This document shows positions 34,396 through 44,753 of a DNA stretch of 54,561 bases, piece after piece. Each line of letters starts with the position of its first letter. The first letter of the stretch is position 1. Below the pieces are notes generated by a model. The model saw only the letters and a list, made by a program, of their open reading frames with translations. It searched no databases and was not told where the DNA came from. The stretch is from Bigelowiella natans CCMP2755 (Eukaryota; Cercozoa; Chlorarachniophyceae), in the NCBI GenBank assembly GCA_000320545.1, contig ADNK01001713.1:1-54561 (forward strand), given 5' to 3'. The translations under genes were made by a program, and so were the position numbers.

Positions 34396-35847
34396 CTAGC
34401 TAATCAACCACCCGCTTATGATGACTGCAAACTTGAAAGATGGGGGTTCTGTGCGCACAGAACAGCGGCGGCTGCCCTCCCTGTGATTTGGCAGTAGGAG
34501 GGAATGTCAGAGGAAAAACAGCATCTTCTTGTTATCTACCCTGCCACGTATGACCTCTCTTCAAATAACCACCATGCATCTAAGCCTTACCCCTCCCCTC
34601 CCTTCCCCCCCCCCCCCCCCCCAGCGCTTCTCTTCACTTGCCTGTGAGAATCCCAAGATCCCATCAAATGGCCCTTTCTCTGCGATGTACGTCTGCCATC
34701 ATATCATCGACACGAATTTCCTCAAGCCATCAGACCCCCGCGTTCTTCTGCAAACACGCGCCTACGAGAATCTAATACTATAACGGCTTTCCGTGCACGC
34801 GCGGTCAATGTAGCATTGGAGTCAGTACAAACCTCAAGCTTCCGCATGGAAGCTTCAACCCCGACATATGATACCGCAATGGATGGGCGCGAGTTCCGAT
34901 CCTGAAACACACACAAGCGCGGCGACACGCGCGCCATATAATATCCACACCAGAAAATGGAGCTCGAGAGTCTGGGGGAAACGTGCAAAGGACAGAAAAA
35001 CAAAAGACAACCCAGAGCAATGCCAGAATGAAAAGCACAGTACTCATACGACCTCCATGTTCCACCACGCCAGCTGCTGCTGCAGCTGCTGCTGCTGCTC
35101 GGTTTTGCCATGCTCCTGACTCTTTATGTCATGGCTACTATTTAGGCCTGAAACATGCAACGCATACGACGCCGAAATGTTTTCGCCAAATCAACCGCTA
35201 TCTTTGAACCGACGATGTAGATTGGGAGGCATTACCGCTGCTGCTGTTGTGAAGCCGTTGTAGCCAATTAGCATCCGCCACGTGGGGGCCTTGCACCGTG
35301 GTTGGCACGAGAGAGAAAACGAAAAGGCGGGTTAGTGCGACAAACGCTGCAATTTCCAAACTCTAATGGGATGCGTATGCTTGCAGGAAGGAGTGTAGCG
35401 AATCATGAGGATACCATTACCATCGACGTAGTCAAACTCTGCGATCGATCTTATTTCAAAAACGATGGCGAGGGCGGGGAGGTAGGGGGAAGGAGAGGGG
35501 GTTAGTCAGTGAAATGATCTGAGGAGGAAAATTTAAAAAATGAAAGATGCTCTAGATTCACTTCGTGAGATGTCGCTAGTTACATCTCTTTCGCATCCCT
35601 CTCCCATCCCTGTGCGCACGGGCCCTGTACACTTTCTGCTTCTTTTTTCACCACGTCACATATTGCGTACTTGCACGCCTTTCGCACTGCCCCGGTCCTC
35701 TTATAGAACGACTTGGCGCTCTGCGTATAACTACATGTGTGCACGATATAGCAGGTCAGTGCGCCCTTTTGACACTGAGCAGTCTTCTTTAATGTGATAT
35801 GCGGTGCGCGCTCACCCGTGAAGACAAAGAACTTTGAGTTTCCTCAT
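34396..35847 (-). CDS. FSH1-type serine hydrolase, possibly broken
   Basis: Alpha/beta hydrolase of the FSH1 family (yeast Fsh1 and relatives). Exons in sense order are 35847-35816, 35730-35671, 35449-35421 (29 bases), 35289-35236, one ending at 35053, 34901-34833, 34677-34638 and 34480 to about 34396. Seen in order: MRKLKVLCLHGYTQSAKSF, RTGAVRKACKSIAEFDYVD, DGPH, a Gln run then LAWWNME, SYVGVEASMRKLE, KGPFDGILGFSQ with the likely nucleophile Ser, AAAAVLCAQN, and FKFAVIISGW. Two problems: GFSQ is followed by Ala-Arg and not the usual Gly-Ala, and the last exon needs a one-base change at a CCCCC run (about 34443-34447) to link AAAAVLCAQN to FKFAVIISGW. The junction into the Gln-rich exon is unresolved. 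The C-terminal part with the expected Asp and His was not found. It converges on the kinase. Confidence 0.62.
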
Positions 35848-36944
35848 CCCTTTGCTGATGTTCCTGTCGTTGGAGGTGGTAGTTGGGGTGGTAGCGTTTC
35901 TGGTGCTGCTGCTCCTGCTGCTGCTACTTCCGCCAGAGAAACAACGGATACGGGCTCTAGAGAAGGATCTTGTTCTTCCAAGAGCGCGATTTGCCGTGAA
36001 TGGGGAGGATGTGCGCTCGTTCGTGGAGGATTTTCCAACTAAAACGTTTGCACGGTAAGAGTCAGAACTACGGAACAATTACGTGAAAGCTACCCTCCCC
36101 CACCCGCCTCGATGGAATCATGCTGGCACCCACCTCCTCGAGAGCAGTGCGGCAGGTTACGTCCTGGGATGAAGAGAGACTGATGCACAGCGAACGGTAC
36201 AGCTAGAGCCAACAGGGTGAGGGCGTGGTAGCTCGCGAAGAAGGGGTGGGGGGGTTGCTCATGCAGCTTCACCATGGAATTGCATCGGCCTGGGAGCTGA
36301 GCGCTGCTTCCGGTTGTCGCACCTGCAGAGAAGAAAAAAAAAATCCGCTCAGATCTAGCGGGATTTATTATTGCGCGACAACGATATCATGTCGACGCAT
36401 CTCGGTTTTTGCCACCTTTCGTGAGATGCTTGGTTGGAGACGTGAATATCAAGAGAATCTCCGGAGATTATGCATGAAAAGCGAAGGTGAAGACCTGAAC
36501 ACCTCCATTATTCAGACCTTAGTTCACTCCAACGGTTAGAACTTGAAGTGGCTCGCAGATAATTTCAATCGACTTCGATTTCTTCTTCCAAGCGCAATTT
36601 ATGGTTGTCGTAACATCAAGGAATGTGGTAGTTATCGAGAGATCTCTGAGGCGTACAAATCCCGAAATCGGCTGTTGGCTCTAAATCGTTCACCTTTGTA
36701 CAACTGCAAAAATATCGCACATCGTTGCTTGCGACATATAGTGAAAGCGTTTATGATGCAAAACCAGATCCGTCCCATTAAAATCAGCTACGATATTTCA
36801 AAATGTCAGAGTCTTAAGGAGTTAGGAGAAGACCGTCCCCATTGCAGGGACTTCCACCCGAATTTCATGATTATTTTGATAAAATGCAAGTCGCATTTAC
36901 AAAATAGCCTGTATCTCCCATATTGGAACCTGACTGAATCTAAT

Positions 36945-38645
36945 ATGGAGCCTTCGTCTCCACCCCCTCTGCGATCCGCTCGGCCCATGGGGTTTTTCGA
37001 GCGCCCCCCTCCTCCCCCACCACTCTCCAAAAATAGAAGCCCAAAATCCAACAGTTGTGACACTTTGGCGAGAAGAGTCCCACAACCAAGCTCCAGAGCT
37101 GTAGCTCTCTCAATGCTCAGATTACGGAAGAGGGGATTAGACCCTGTAGCGGTTTTGCCCTCCCACTCGAAGAGGCCCAAGCGTGAAAACGGGGTTTCTG
37201 ATACTAAGAGTAATGGCTGTGATGGAAGCTATGATATTCGGAGTGACGGAAAGCTCGATGCCCCGATCCCAAGCGGGTTGTCGCTGCCTCCACCATATTG
37301 CCGATGTGAGAAAAGAGTTTCAAACGGGGATGGGTCTAACAAATCTGGCACCACACCTGAATATGACCTCAGCGTATCTAATCTTAAGAGGGGGAATGCA
37401 GCGGAAATTTTGAAGCAAAATTGCCACTTCTGCGGACGATGCAAGCCAAAGAGCGATCGATACAGCTGCAAGAACCCGGTGAAGTGCCACCACTTTATGA
37501 CTCGCAATTCTGTCTCCTTGACTTTAGCACCCGTCTGCATTCCTCATTCGATAAGCTCGCCTTGTCACATTCTGTATATTAATGGTATACGATTTTTACA
37601 AATAGTACTGTTCCTTGCAAGGGCACCGCAACAAGTACATCTGCCAAGCTTGCGTGGATTACCAGAAAGAGTATTTTGGCAGTATCGGGGTGGATTGGAA
37701 GAACATTATCGGAGATGTTACCGACCCCCAGTGGTTTTGTCCTTCATGTGTTTTGTGGGAAGACAGTTACCTCCCATATCCCGGGTTGTGCTGTTGTTCT
37801 TTCCGGCGAAATCAGATCAAATGCCCGCTACACCTTAGCTGCCAATCATCCGCGAAATCAAAGCACGGAAGGGGTACTTGTTGATTTGAATGTCCGCACG
37901 CCTTTCCGATCGGTGACTTATCTTCTTCTTCCTAGTGTTGAGGGGGGGGGGGGGGGGGGGGGGAATTGATTTGCGATACCGATGGTTTTTCCACGCTTGT
38001 TCTCCCCCATTTTTAGAAACCCTCGAGTGGTCGTCATTCGAATCCCTAATTTCCCGCCTCTGTGTCGTTTGTTCTTTGGCTGCTTTGCTTTGCTAGCCCG
38101 GAGTCAGGGGGTAAAGGATAAACGGAGGTTCATGAAGACGAATTACCACTGCAAACCCTACAAACAGAAGATCAGCAACAAGATGAGGTCGGTCTCGAAA
38201 TATCATTAGTTCGGCTCGGGGGGGGGGGGGGAGGGGGGGAATTGCTGCTAAGGGGCTGGGGGAGGCAGACCTAATAGTAGCAAAATGAATATCTCTTACA
38301 ATGCGATGGTGATGGGACGAAGATTCGGAGCTTCTCGCCACAGTGCCCCCTCCCTACGAGACCAGGCTGTTCTGTCGGCCCTCTGGGGAGGGGGCGGCGT
38401 CGCAAAAACGGATTTGGGAGGAAGCCGACACTCCGCAGCCGCCACGGCAATTTCCTCTCTGTTCTTACAGCGACCATTGCAATTGTTTTGCATGTGCGCA
38501 GATCGCTTCATTTTGACATTCGCCGAGTCCGAATAGGGTCTAGGCCCCATCTTAGAGTCTACGATACGAGCGCGACGACGGTGCGATCCCGCCCCTGTTC
38601 TTGGTCTTTTTGAGCCGGTTTTCAAGGAGGGGGGGAGGGAAGAGA

Positions 38646-38687
<42 letters not shown>

Positions 38688-39036
38688 GATGATGATGTCA
38701 AACTTCTAATGGCATATCCGCCATCGCCCCCCCCCTCCCCATTTATCGTCGTCGTCGTCGTCAGGGAGCTCCGTCCTACTGTAGCGTGTGCAAGGGTTTG
38801 GAGGCAGGGCGGTCTTGTGCGAATGGTAGCATCGATGCTGATGATGACAAGAAGAAGAAGACTTTGAACGGAGACGGACTCTTCAACACCTACCCAGCCG
38901 CCTCTGGAACAAGCTCTTCATCCTCTCCGACCGAAAAGGCCAAGAAGGGGGGAGGGGAGCGGGAAGCTAGCAACACAGCAGGAACGTCTCGCCAACGGTA
39001 TATTAAAGGGGTAAATCATGCAAAGCAGCCAGGACT

Positions 39037-39071
<35 letters not shown>

Positions 39072-39730
39072 CTAAAAAGGACAGCAACGAACACCATGAA
39101 AGGGTAGAAGGCAATGATGCACTTCGACCCTCTCCTCTCCCCCCCCCCTCCCCTCATCCTGGGCCGTCGTCATCGTTGCCATCATCATCATCGTCATCGT
39201 CATCTCCACAACGTCGGGTGGTTCAAATCAAGCTGACAGGCAAAGCGAGCATGGCCGGGCTGAAAAGCAGCATGGCGACCCTCCGCCCCCCACCCTCTCA
39301 CACCATCTCCTCCTCCTCCTCCTCCTCCTCCTCTCCACCCCCCTCCTCACCACCTCCATCATCCATCAACAAGGGGACAGACGCAAGCTGGTATAAGAGC
39401 AATCCAAAACAGCCTAAGCACCTCGCGTCCTCCTCCTCCTCCTCCTCCTCCTCCTCCTCCTTCTCCTCCTTTTCCCCCCCCCCTCCCCCCCCCAACCGCT
39501 CTAGGATCCGGGTTTTGTCTCGGGAAACAGCCAGAGATGCAGCAAATATAACGACTAGTGAGAGCCTGCGCCTCCGGCAGCGATCTGCCTCATCTTCTCT
39601 GCCAATGGCTTCTTCCTCCTCTTCTTTACCGGCGTCGGCGTCGTTCTCCCCACCTTCATCATCATCATCATCATCAGCGTTATCAGTGGTAGCGGGGACG
39701 GTTCTTCCAGCGTCTCAGGCCAATATGTGA
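36945..39730 (+). CDS. CDCA7-like zinc-finger protein (zf-4CXXC_R1)
   Basis: Likely nuclear chromatin protein. Exon 1 runs from the ATG at 36945 to about 37478, exon 2 from about 37636 to 37749, exon 3 from 38765 to the TGA at 39728-39730. The N-terminal part is Pro/Ser/Arg-rich with a basic HSKRPKRE that may be a nuclear signal. Cys pairs are spread over the exons: CHFCGRC and YSCKNP in exon 1, YICQACVDYQKEYFG and WFCPSC in exon 2, and YCSVCKGLEAGRSC at the start of exon 3. The order C-x2-C, FC-x2-C, W-x-CP-x-C, CS-x-C matches the zf-4CXXC_R1 domain of CDCA7/R1-type proteins, known to help DNA-methylation maintenance in animals and plants. The tail of about 300 residues is Gln, Ser and Pro homopolymer. 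The exon 1-2 junction is tentative, and intron 2 may hide another exon (38110-38190). Confidence 0.62.
38222..38240. repeat. Poly-G and (GA)n tracts in intron
   Basis: Intron 2 of the zinc-finger gene carries poly-G runs at 37938-37963 and 38219-38238 and a (GA)n tract at 38643-38685. Confidence 0.8.
39035..39070 (+). repeat. Coding (CAA)n tract, poly-Gln
   Basis: CAA repeats encode a run of about ten Gln in the tail of the CDCA7-like protein. (TCC)n and (TCA)n tracts at 39300-39340, 39425-39470 and 39655-39680 encode its Ser runs. Confidence 0.85.
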
Positions 39731-42040
39731 CAAGGTATTGTGTAGAGTAAGAAACAGAGGTGGGGGGGGAGTGGATGGAGGAAATAAGCAGATTCTCTTC
39801 CCCTTCTCTCTGCCTCTCTTACTCTTTCTCTTTCTCTCTATATATCGTTTTCTCTCTTCGTTTCTCTCTTCTGTTCAACTACTTCATCTCCCTCGCTGCT
39901 ATGATTGCTAAGAGAACTTCTTCTCTACAAATGTCAGACGTCTCACAGCCGCCGAACGTCCTTCTGGCAGCTGCAGCGGTGGCCCTCTCATAACGCATCT
40001 TACGCAACACGCGAAGCGACCAAAGAAGAATGGTTTTCTCTCTAGCGGGCCTCCGCCGTCATCATCGTATATCTCAGCTTCATTATCCCTCTCGTGTTTA
40101 TTGCTGGGTAAATGAGTACGTTTCCTCCTCCAACTACATTACCATTACGACCTCCCCACCTTTTTGGACCACGAAAACCTGCAGAGGGGGGGGGGGGGGG
40201 GGCTGTAGGCTAATGAATAATGTGTCGTTCAGTAGCTCTGCTGGAATACTATTACTGCAGCGTGCCTTCTGTGTCACGCTACATCATTACATTAAGAAGT
40301 TAAGTTTCAATAGAATCGATTGGTTAACGATATATTGCAAAACATGATGTCGTCTTCTTCAGTAGCCTAGCTCTAGTTGTCCCCCCCCACCTATGTATGC
40401 TAAATGCCGCAAAACCTATTCTAGCTATTTCTGAACGTGCATCGTACACGTGTTGGGATGACGGCTACGATGCACTGCATTGCGGCAGAATGTGAAAGGT
40501 GCAAGCAATGAATCTAGTAAAATTGGGCGAGCGCGACGATATGCAATAGCTAGACAGATAAAAATCTTTATTATTTATGCTCATTCAACAACGTCAAGTT
40601 GAAAGGATGATAGACAGCAACGAATTTATCATATATATGTTACATGTGCCATTACTGTGTCTATTATCTTTGAACATCAGGCTCCAGTGCACTTCCAATG
40701 CCCAATGCTATGTGCGCACGATTGCAGCGCTGCAATAGCTAGACAGCGACTTGCATGCTTCCCGTCGATCTAGCCGCGTGCGTATCTAATATTTACTTAT
40801 ACTGTAGCTCATTCTAGCTAGTTAAAGGCCTAAACTGCTATTTGTTAGCCGTGCGGCGTTTTGCTGCGCCATCGTCAGTCGCTTGCGTACGTCAATGACT
40901 AAGATGCATCTAGGCTTCACGTAACATCATTGCCTTATTGCAGCAAAAGTCTCTGATGCTTCATTGCTATGTTCACACCTTCCGCTTTTGCTACACATCC
41001 AAAAACTTGCTAGAAAGAAAACATGGAGTCTTGTTGCAAGGCACCATTGTTGTAGCGTCACATGCTTCTCGTTGTTCTTCAGTTTTGTCCAAACACATAC
41101 ATTGTAGTCCTTCACTCTTTTTGTGTGTAAGTACTAACTTTTTTTTGGTCTCAAGGCAGCTTTTCAGCCTACCATCTCTCTCCATGATCCATCTTTGAGC
41201 ATCTGTACCGTTGTTTGTCCACAAATATTATAAATGAACTCGTGTACCTCTTTCAATTTCTTGGCAACCGCCATCTACAACTAGCACGAAATTCTCGTCC
41301 AATTTGCTTTTGAAAAGGGAATTTTCGTAGTTCCATAATTGTGATTTGTTGCCTTCATCATGTGTGTGTCATGTGTGCTGTTGCCATGTCCATCATGGAC
41401 AGAGGAAGCGATAGAGCATTCCGCTGATCCATCGCCCAGCCCGATGATTTTGCTGCTGTGCTCTAATCCGCCAACGATGCCTCCCCGTCTGTCTGAATGC
41501 TCCTAGTTACATGTAAGTGTAGATGTGCAACCATGTGCATGTTTGGTACATTTGTGCACATGAAAGAGAACGCTTTGCATGTAACTACTCAGAATTAGCT
41601 ACACATCTAGATATCTAGCACATGTGATGTATGTATGATATTACATGTCTAAAATCTAATAAGCTCATGCAACATCACATATATGTTATATATGCTATTA
41701 CTGTGTATATTATGCATAGCTTTACGAGGGTATGCTTCGCATGCCACACCGCCATTGGCGGTTATTATAATATTTTATTATTATTACTTACACACCACAC
41801 ACTTGCATCCGTCTCATGATGCTTATGCTGTGCATCACATCACGTTGTCAATGAACAATGAACAATGATAAAAAACTACATTTCCAAAATGTTACAAGAC
41901 ATTTGCAGTGTACGAAACGCAGTGCCTCGAACTAGCTTTAGAGAGGACTATAACTAGTAAATTAAGTAGCTGGTTTTTTAAATTGTCTGTTGTGCAATGT
42001 GCAATAGACATTCATTCATCATCGCGCGATGCGATCTTTC
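39731..42040. other. Intergenic, repeat-rich
   Basis: No convincing gene. Pieces of the dispersed repeat family occur here: CATTACTGTGTCTATTAT near 40659 and the fuller copy at 41660-41830. TTTATTATTTATGCT near 40568 matches CTTATTATTTATGCT near 19636. CTAG- and CATG-rich words dominate 40400-41640. Confidence 0.45.
41660..41830 (+). mobile_element. Dispersed repeat copy C
   Basis: ATCACATATATGTTATATATGCTATTACTGTGTATATTATGC starts near 41671 (internal word ATTACTGTGTATATTATG) and is followed by TTGCATCCGTCTCATGATG near 41802, the end word. The order matches copies A and B, but the interior is shorter. No coding capacity. Confidence 0.5.
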
Positions 42041-42046
42041 TAAATT

Positions 42047-42538
42047 TCATTTCTCATTTTTTCCTAGCATTCTGCACAACCCTGTGCACGCACCGCCACG
42101 TCTTCGTGGACATTCTGCGCACGGACTTCTCCTTTTGCTTGCACCATCTTCAGAAGCCTCTTCCCTTGTAAAATGAGATGCAATGTCTTCCATGTCACAA
42201 ATGGTACTTTTTCGAGGCTTAAAAGAAATGGCGTCACGGTCTTCTGCAAGCAAGTCCATGATGTCGACATTTTGTGGCATCGGCCAATTCACACTTTCTA
42301 GCCATTGATCACCTGGCGTGCCAGCGCGCTCTTTCTCATTCGAGCACCGAACAGATCTCATTGAAATGTCATAGCTTGCTTTGACTGAGGCTACGCTCGA
42401 AGTAGATGGCCATCGAATCTTTGACACAGACTTGCTCATCCTTGGAGCGAGGAACAATCCACGTGGAACTTGGTAGCAAATAACAGGCGTCAAAAAAAGG
42501 AGGGATGTAAACGCAGAGCGAGGACGAGATGGAAACAT
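42047..42538 (-). CDS. Small targeted protein, unrecognised
   Basis: Single open frame of 163 codons from an ATG at 42538. The start is a short basic segment and a hydrophobic stretch (SAFTSLLFLTPVICYQV), then FLAPRMSKS, which looks like a signal peptide plus transit peptide. The mature part contains PQNVDIMDLLAEDRDAISF and ends in a basic Cys-rich piece (SPCAECPRRRGGACTGLCR). It is divergent from flavodoxin, about 480 bases away, so the two may share an upstream region. No family recognised; the frame may continue into unseen exons. Confidence 0.45.
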   Translation of the reverse strand: MFPSRPRSAFTSLLFLTPVICYQVPRGLFLAPRMSKSVSKIRWPSTSSVASVKASYDISMRSVRCSNEKERAGTPGDQWLESVNWPMPQNVDIMDLLAEDRDAISFKPRKSTICDMEDIASHFTREEASEDGASKRRSPCAECPRRRGGACTGLCRMLGKNEK

Positions 42539-43018
42539 TGACGAGGTTGAAATTTGAGATAACGGATCAGTTCCCGCCAGAGACCATCACAAGACGGAGG
42601 TCTTCCAAAACCATGTTCGGCTTGAAGATTCTGTTCTTAGGCGGTGCAACGACGAAGAGCAGAGAGAGACCCGAGAGAGCCGACTACCTCGACTACGCGT
42701 AGTGAAAACACAGGCGATTTCCTGCTATTTTGCAATTTCACACCAAAAATACACCAAAAATACGGATTGGGGACGGTGGTCCAGACGAGCAGTATGAGAG
42801 GGTAGTCTTGGATCGCAAGATAAATAACGAACCAATACCGGGTGATAATTTTCAGTAAATAGGCCCATATTTCATCCTACGACAAAGAAAATATGCAACT
42901 CTAACTAACTAGATCCTATCTTCCTCGTTGCTTCTCCCGACCTCCCCTCCACGACGACGACGACGGATGAGCGACGTCTTCTGCGCATGTTGTGAATTGA
43001 AAACAATCCATCAGCCGC

Positions 43019-43768
43019 ATGATGATGCCTACTTCAAACCCTCGGACTCAGTCAGTAGCCCTGGTTTCACTTTCTGCCGCGGCCCTTCTAATTTGCGCAT
43101 GGAGCTCATGGGGGTCATCATCTCCACAACTACGATCTGCTCCGCTGAACCGTGCGCGTCCAGTTGGGCTCAGAAATTTCCCACAGTTTCATAGCCCTAC
43201 GTTAAGCTCTTTTCGTCGCCCTTCTAGGAACCAGCTTCGTCGTGCATGCATTTGCAATGCAATTGGTCTCTACTACTCCACCCAAACAGGAAACACAGAA
43301 ACTGTTGCTGGGAAGATAGCTGAAATGTGTGGAGAACCTGCCCAAGAGATTGGCGACGTTTCTGCTGCTGATTTATCACAGCACGATGGACTTATTGTAG
43401 GTGCTCCTACATGGCATACAGATGCTGACACTGAGCGCTCAGGTACTGCCTGGGATGACGTTCTGGATGAGATTAGGGGATTGAGTCTTAGTGGTAAACC
43501 TGTTGCGGTCTTCGGTGTAGGTGACTCTGTCAGCTACTCCGAAAACTTCTGTGATGCCATTGAGGAGCTCCACGACGCCTTTGTTTCTGCGGGTGCAAAG
43601 ATGGTTGGGTATGTAGACCCCTCTGGATATCAGCACGAGTCCTCTAAAAGCATCAGGGACGGAAAGTTCCTGGGCCTTCCGTTAGATGAAGACAATGAGT
43701 ATGACATGACTGATGCTAGACTGAACACTTGGATGCAAGAACTCAAAGCTCAGGGAATGCCAATCTAG
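43019..43768 (+). CDS. fld: Flavodoxin, long-chain, plastid-targeted
   Basis: FMN electron carrier that replaces ferredoxin under iron limitation in plastids and cyanobacteria. It is intronless. A presequence of about 82 residues has a signal-peptide-like core (SVALVSLSAAALLICAW) and then a basic Ser/Pro/Arg stretch, as for bipartite targeting to a complex plastid. The mature part starts near AIGLYYSTQTGNTETVA, the FMN phosphate loop. GAPTWHTDADTERSG and VAVFGVGDSVSYSENFCDAI are the isoalloxazine-side loops, and the inserted YVDPSGYQHESSKSIRDGKF block marks the long-chain class. The first of two adjacent ATGs (43019, 43022) is taken as start. A 49-base tandem duplication at the 3' end creates the present stop (see separate entry). 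Iron-responsive control is plausible from the family, but no site is seen. Confidence 0.92.
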   Translation: MMMPTSNPRTQSVALVSLSAAALLICAWSSWGSSSPQLRSAPLNRARPVGLRNFPQFHSPTLSSFRRPSRNQLRRACICNAIGLYYSTQTGNTETVAGKIAEMCGEPAQEIGDVSAADLSQHDGLIVGAPTWHTDADTERSGTAWDDVLDEIRGLSLSGKPVAVFGVGDSVSYSENFCDAIEELHDAFVSAGAKMVGYVDPSGYQHESSKSIRDGKFLGLPLDEDNEYDMTDARLNTWMQELKAQGMPI

Positions 43769-43813
43769 ACTGAACACTTGGATGCAAGAACTCAAAGCTC
43801 AGGGAATGCCAAT
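43716..43813 (+). repeat. 49-bp tandem duplication at flavodoxin stop
   Basis: CTAGACTGAACACTTGGATG... occurs twice back to back (43716-43764 and 43765-43813) with no differences seen. The first copy ends the present frame (GMPI then TAG). With only one copy, the frame would run through the second copy's flank and end with seven residues replacing the final Ile (MNVKILG). Hence the duplication followed gene fixation and changed the C-terminus slightly. Confidence 0.9.
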
Positions 43814-44244
43814 GAACGTGAAAATCTTGGGATAGACTGACAAGGACTAGGTTGATGATCGAATTGTTTGCGAGACTCGCTGCGCAGTGACTGGCGTACA
43901 GCTATCCACTGATCTAGAGGCATTAACTCGGAATCAGGTTGCTACGTGTTTCATGATGTGGATCGTTTGCAATGTTGGTGCTCAAAATGTGCAACAATGT
44001 TTAGCGGCCCACAAATGTACGCAGTACGTCCACAATGCACAAATGTACTTTGTGCATGCGTATACATGTCCTACCTAGCATGGCAGGTGTGCGCACAATG
44101 TACTTCTTGTCTCACTGACGTTCCTCACAGCATGTGAATTCTCGCTAGCTTGCACTAGTGCACGACATTTCAACAACTTGGTGTCATTGATTCTAGCCGC
44201 GCATGATGTTACTTACTAAAAGCAATTTGCATGCTTGAAGCGCG

Positions 44245-44312
44245 TAAGAGGTTCATCCTGTTGAAAAGATTCAATCACTTCATTAAATCCGCCGTCTCAT
44301 ACGTATCACTGC
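44245..44312 (+). mobile_element. Dispersed repeat end, copy D
   Basis: TTCATCCTGTTGAAAAGATTCAATCACTTCATTAAATCCGCCGTCTCAT matches the terminal block of copies A and B with a few changes. Only the end is visible here. Confidence 0.45.
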
Positions 44313-44504
44313 ATGCGCTTTTTAACATTGAAAATAGAGCAATTTTCATGATTGCTATCACCGATCACCTCAGTCTCTGCAAGAACATGAACCTCCTCAG
44401 TGCAGCATCATGACAGAAGACCGTCCTGTGTGAGCATGAATCACACAAACGTGACAATGTGACAACAATACACTCGAATGTTGAAGTGAAATAGGTACAT
44501 CATT

Positions 44505-44753
44505 GTGATGTCACAACAATTCGAATTTGGATTCATGTTTTGCGGAAGTGCCTCAACTCGTGAACAGTGCAGTCGCCATGTGCCATGTGATTTCATTTCT
44601 GACACCATGTCGTTGGATCTCATCAACAAACTGATGAATTTTCAAGACAGAAGACGATCGTCAAAGACCATTCGACCCATGTTCATCATTATCGATGATT
44701 TTGACACATGCAAATGTCACAATTCACATTTACTAGCTAGTGAAACACATTGA
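44505..44753 (+). pseudogene. Fragment like a large-DNA-virus packaging ATPase
   Basis: The 82-codon frame has FGFMFCGSASTREQCSRHVP, LINKLMNFQDRRR and then MFIIIDDFD. The order (sensor-like turn, HVP, a basic helix, hydrophobic strand with two Asp) is that of the A32-like packaging ATPases of nucleocytoviruses, with MFIIIDDF as Walker B. The Walker A loop and the part after Walker B are absent, so this is a fragment and cannot be functional. Flanking sequence is repeat-rich. Confidence rests on motif memory, without a search. Confidence 0.4.

Noticed and set aside
34636-34642. GC-AG intron in the FSH1 gene (CAG then GCAAGT)
   Set aside because: The normal GT four bases further gives the phase needed by the next exon, whereas the GC donor does not.
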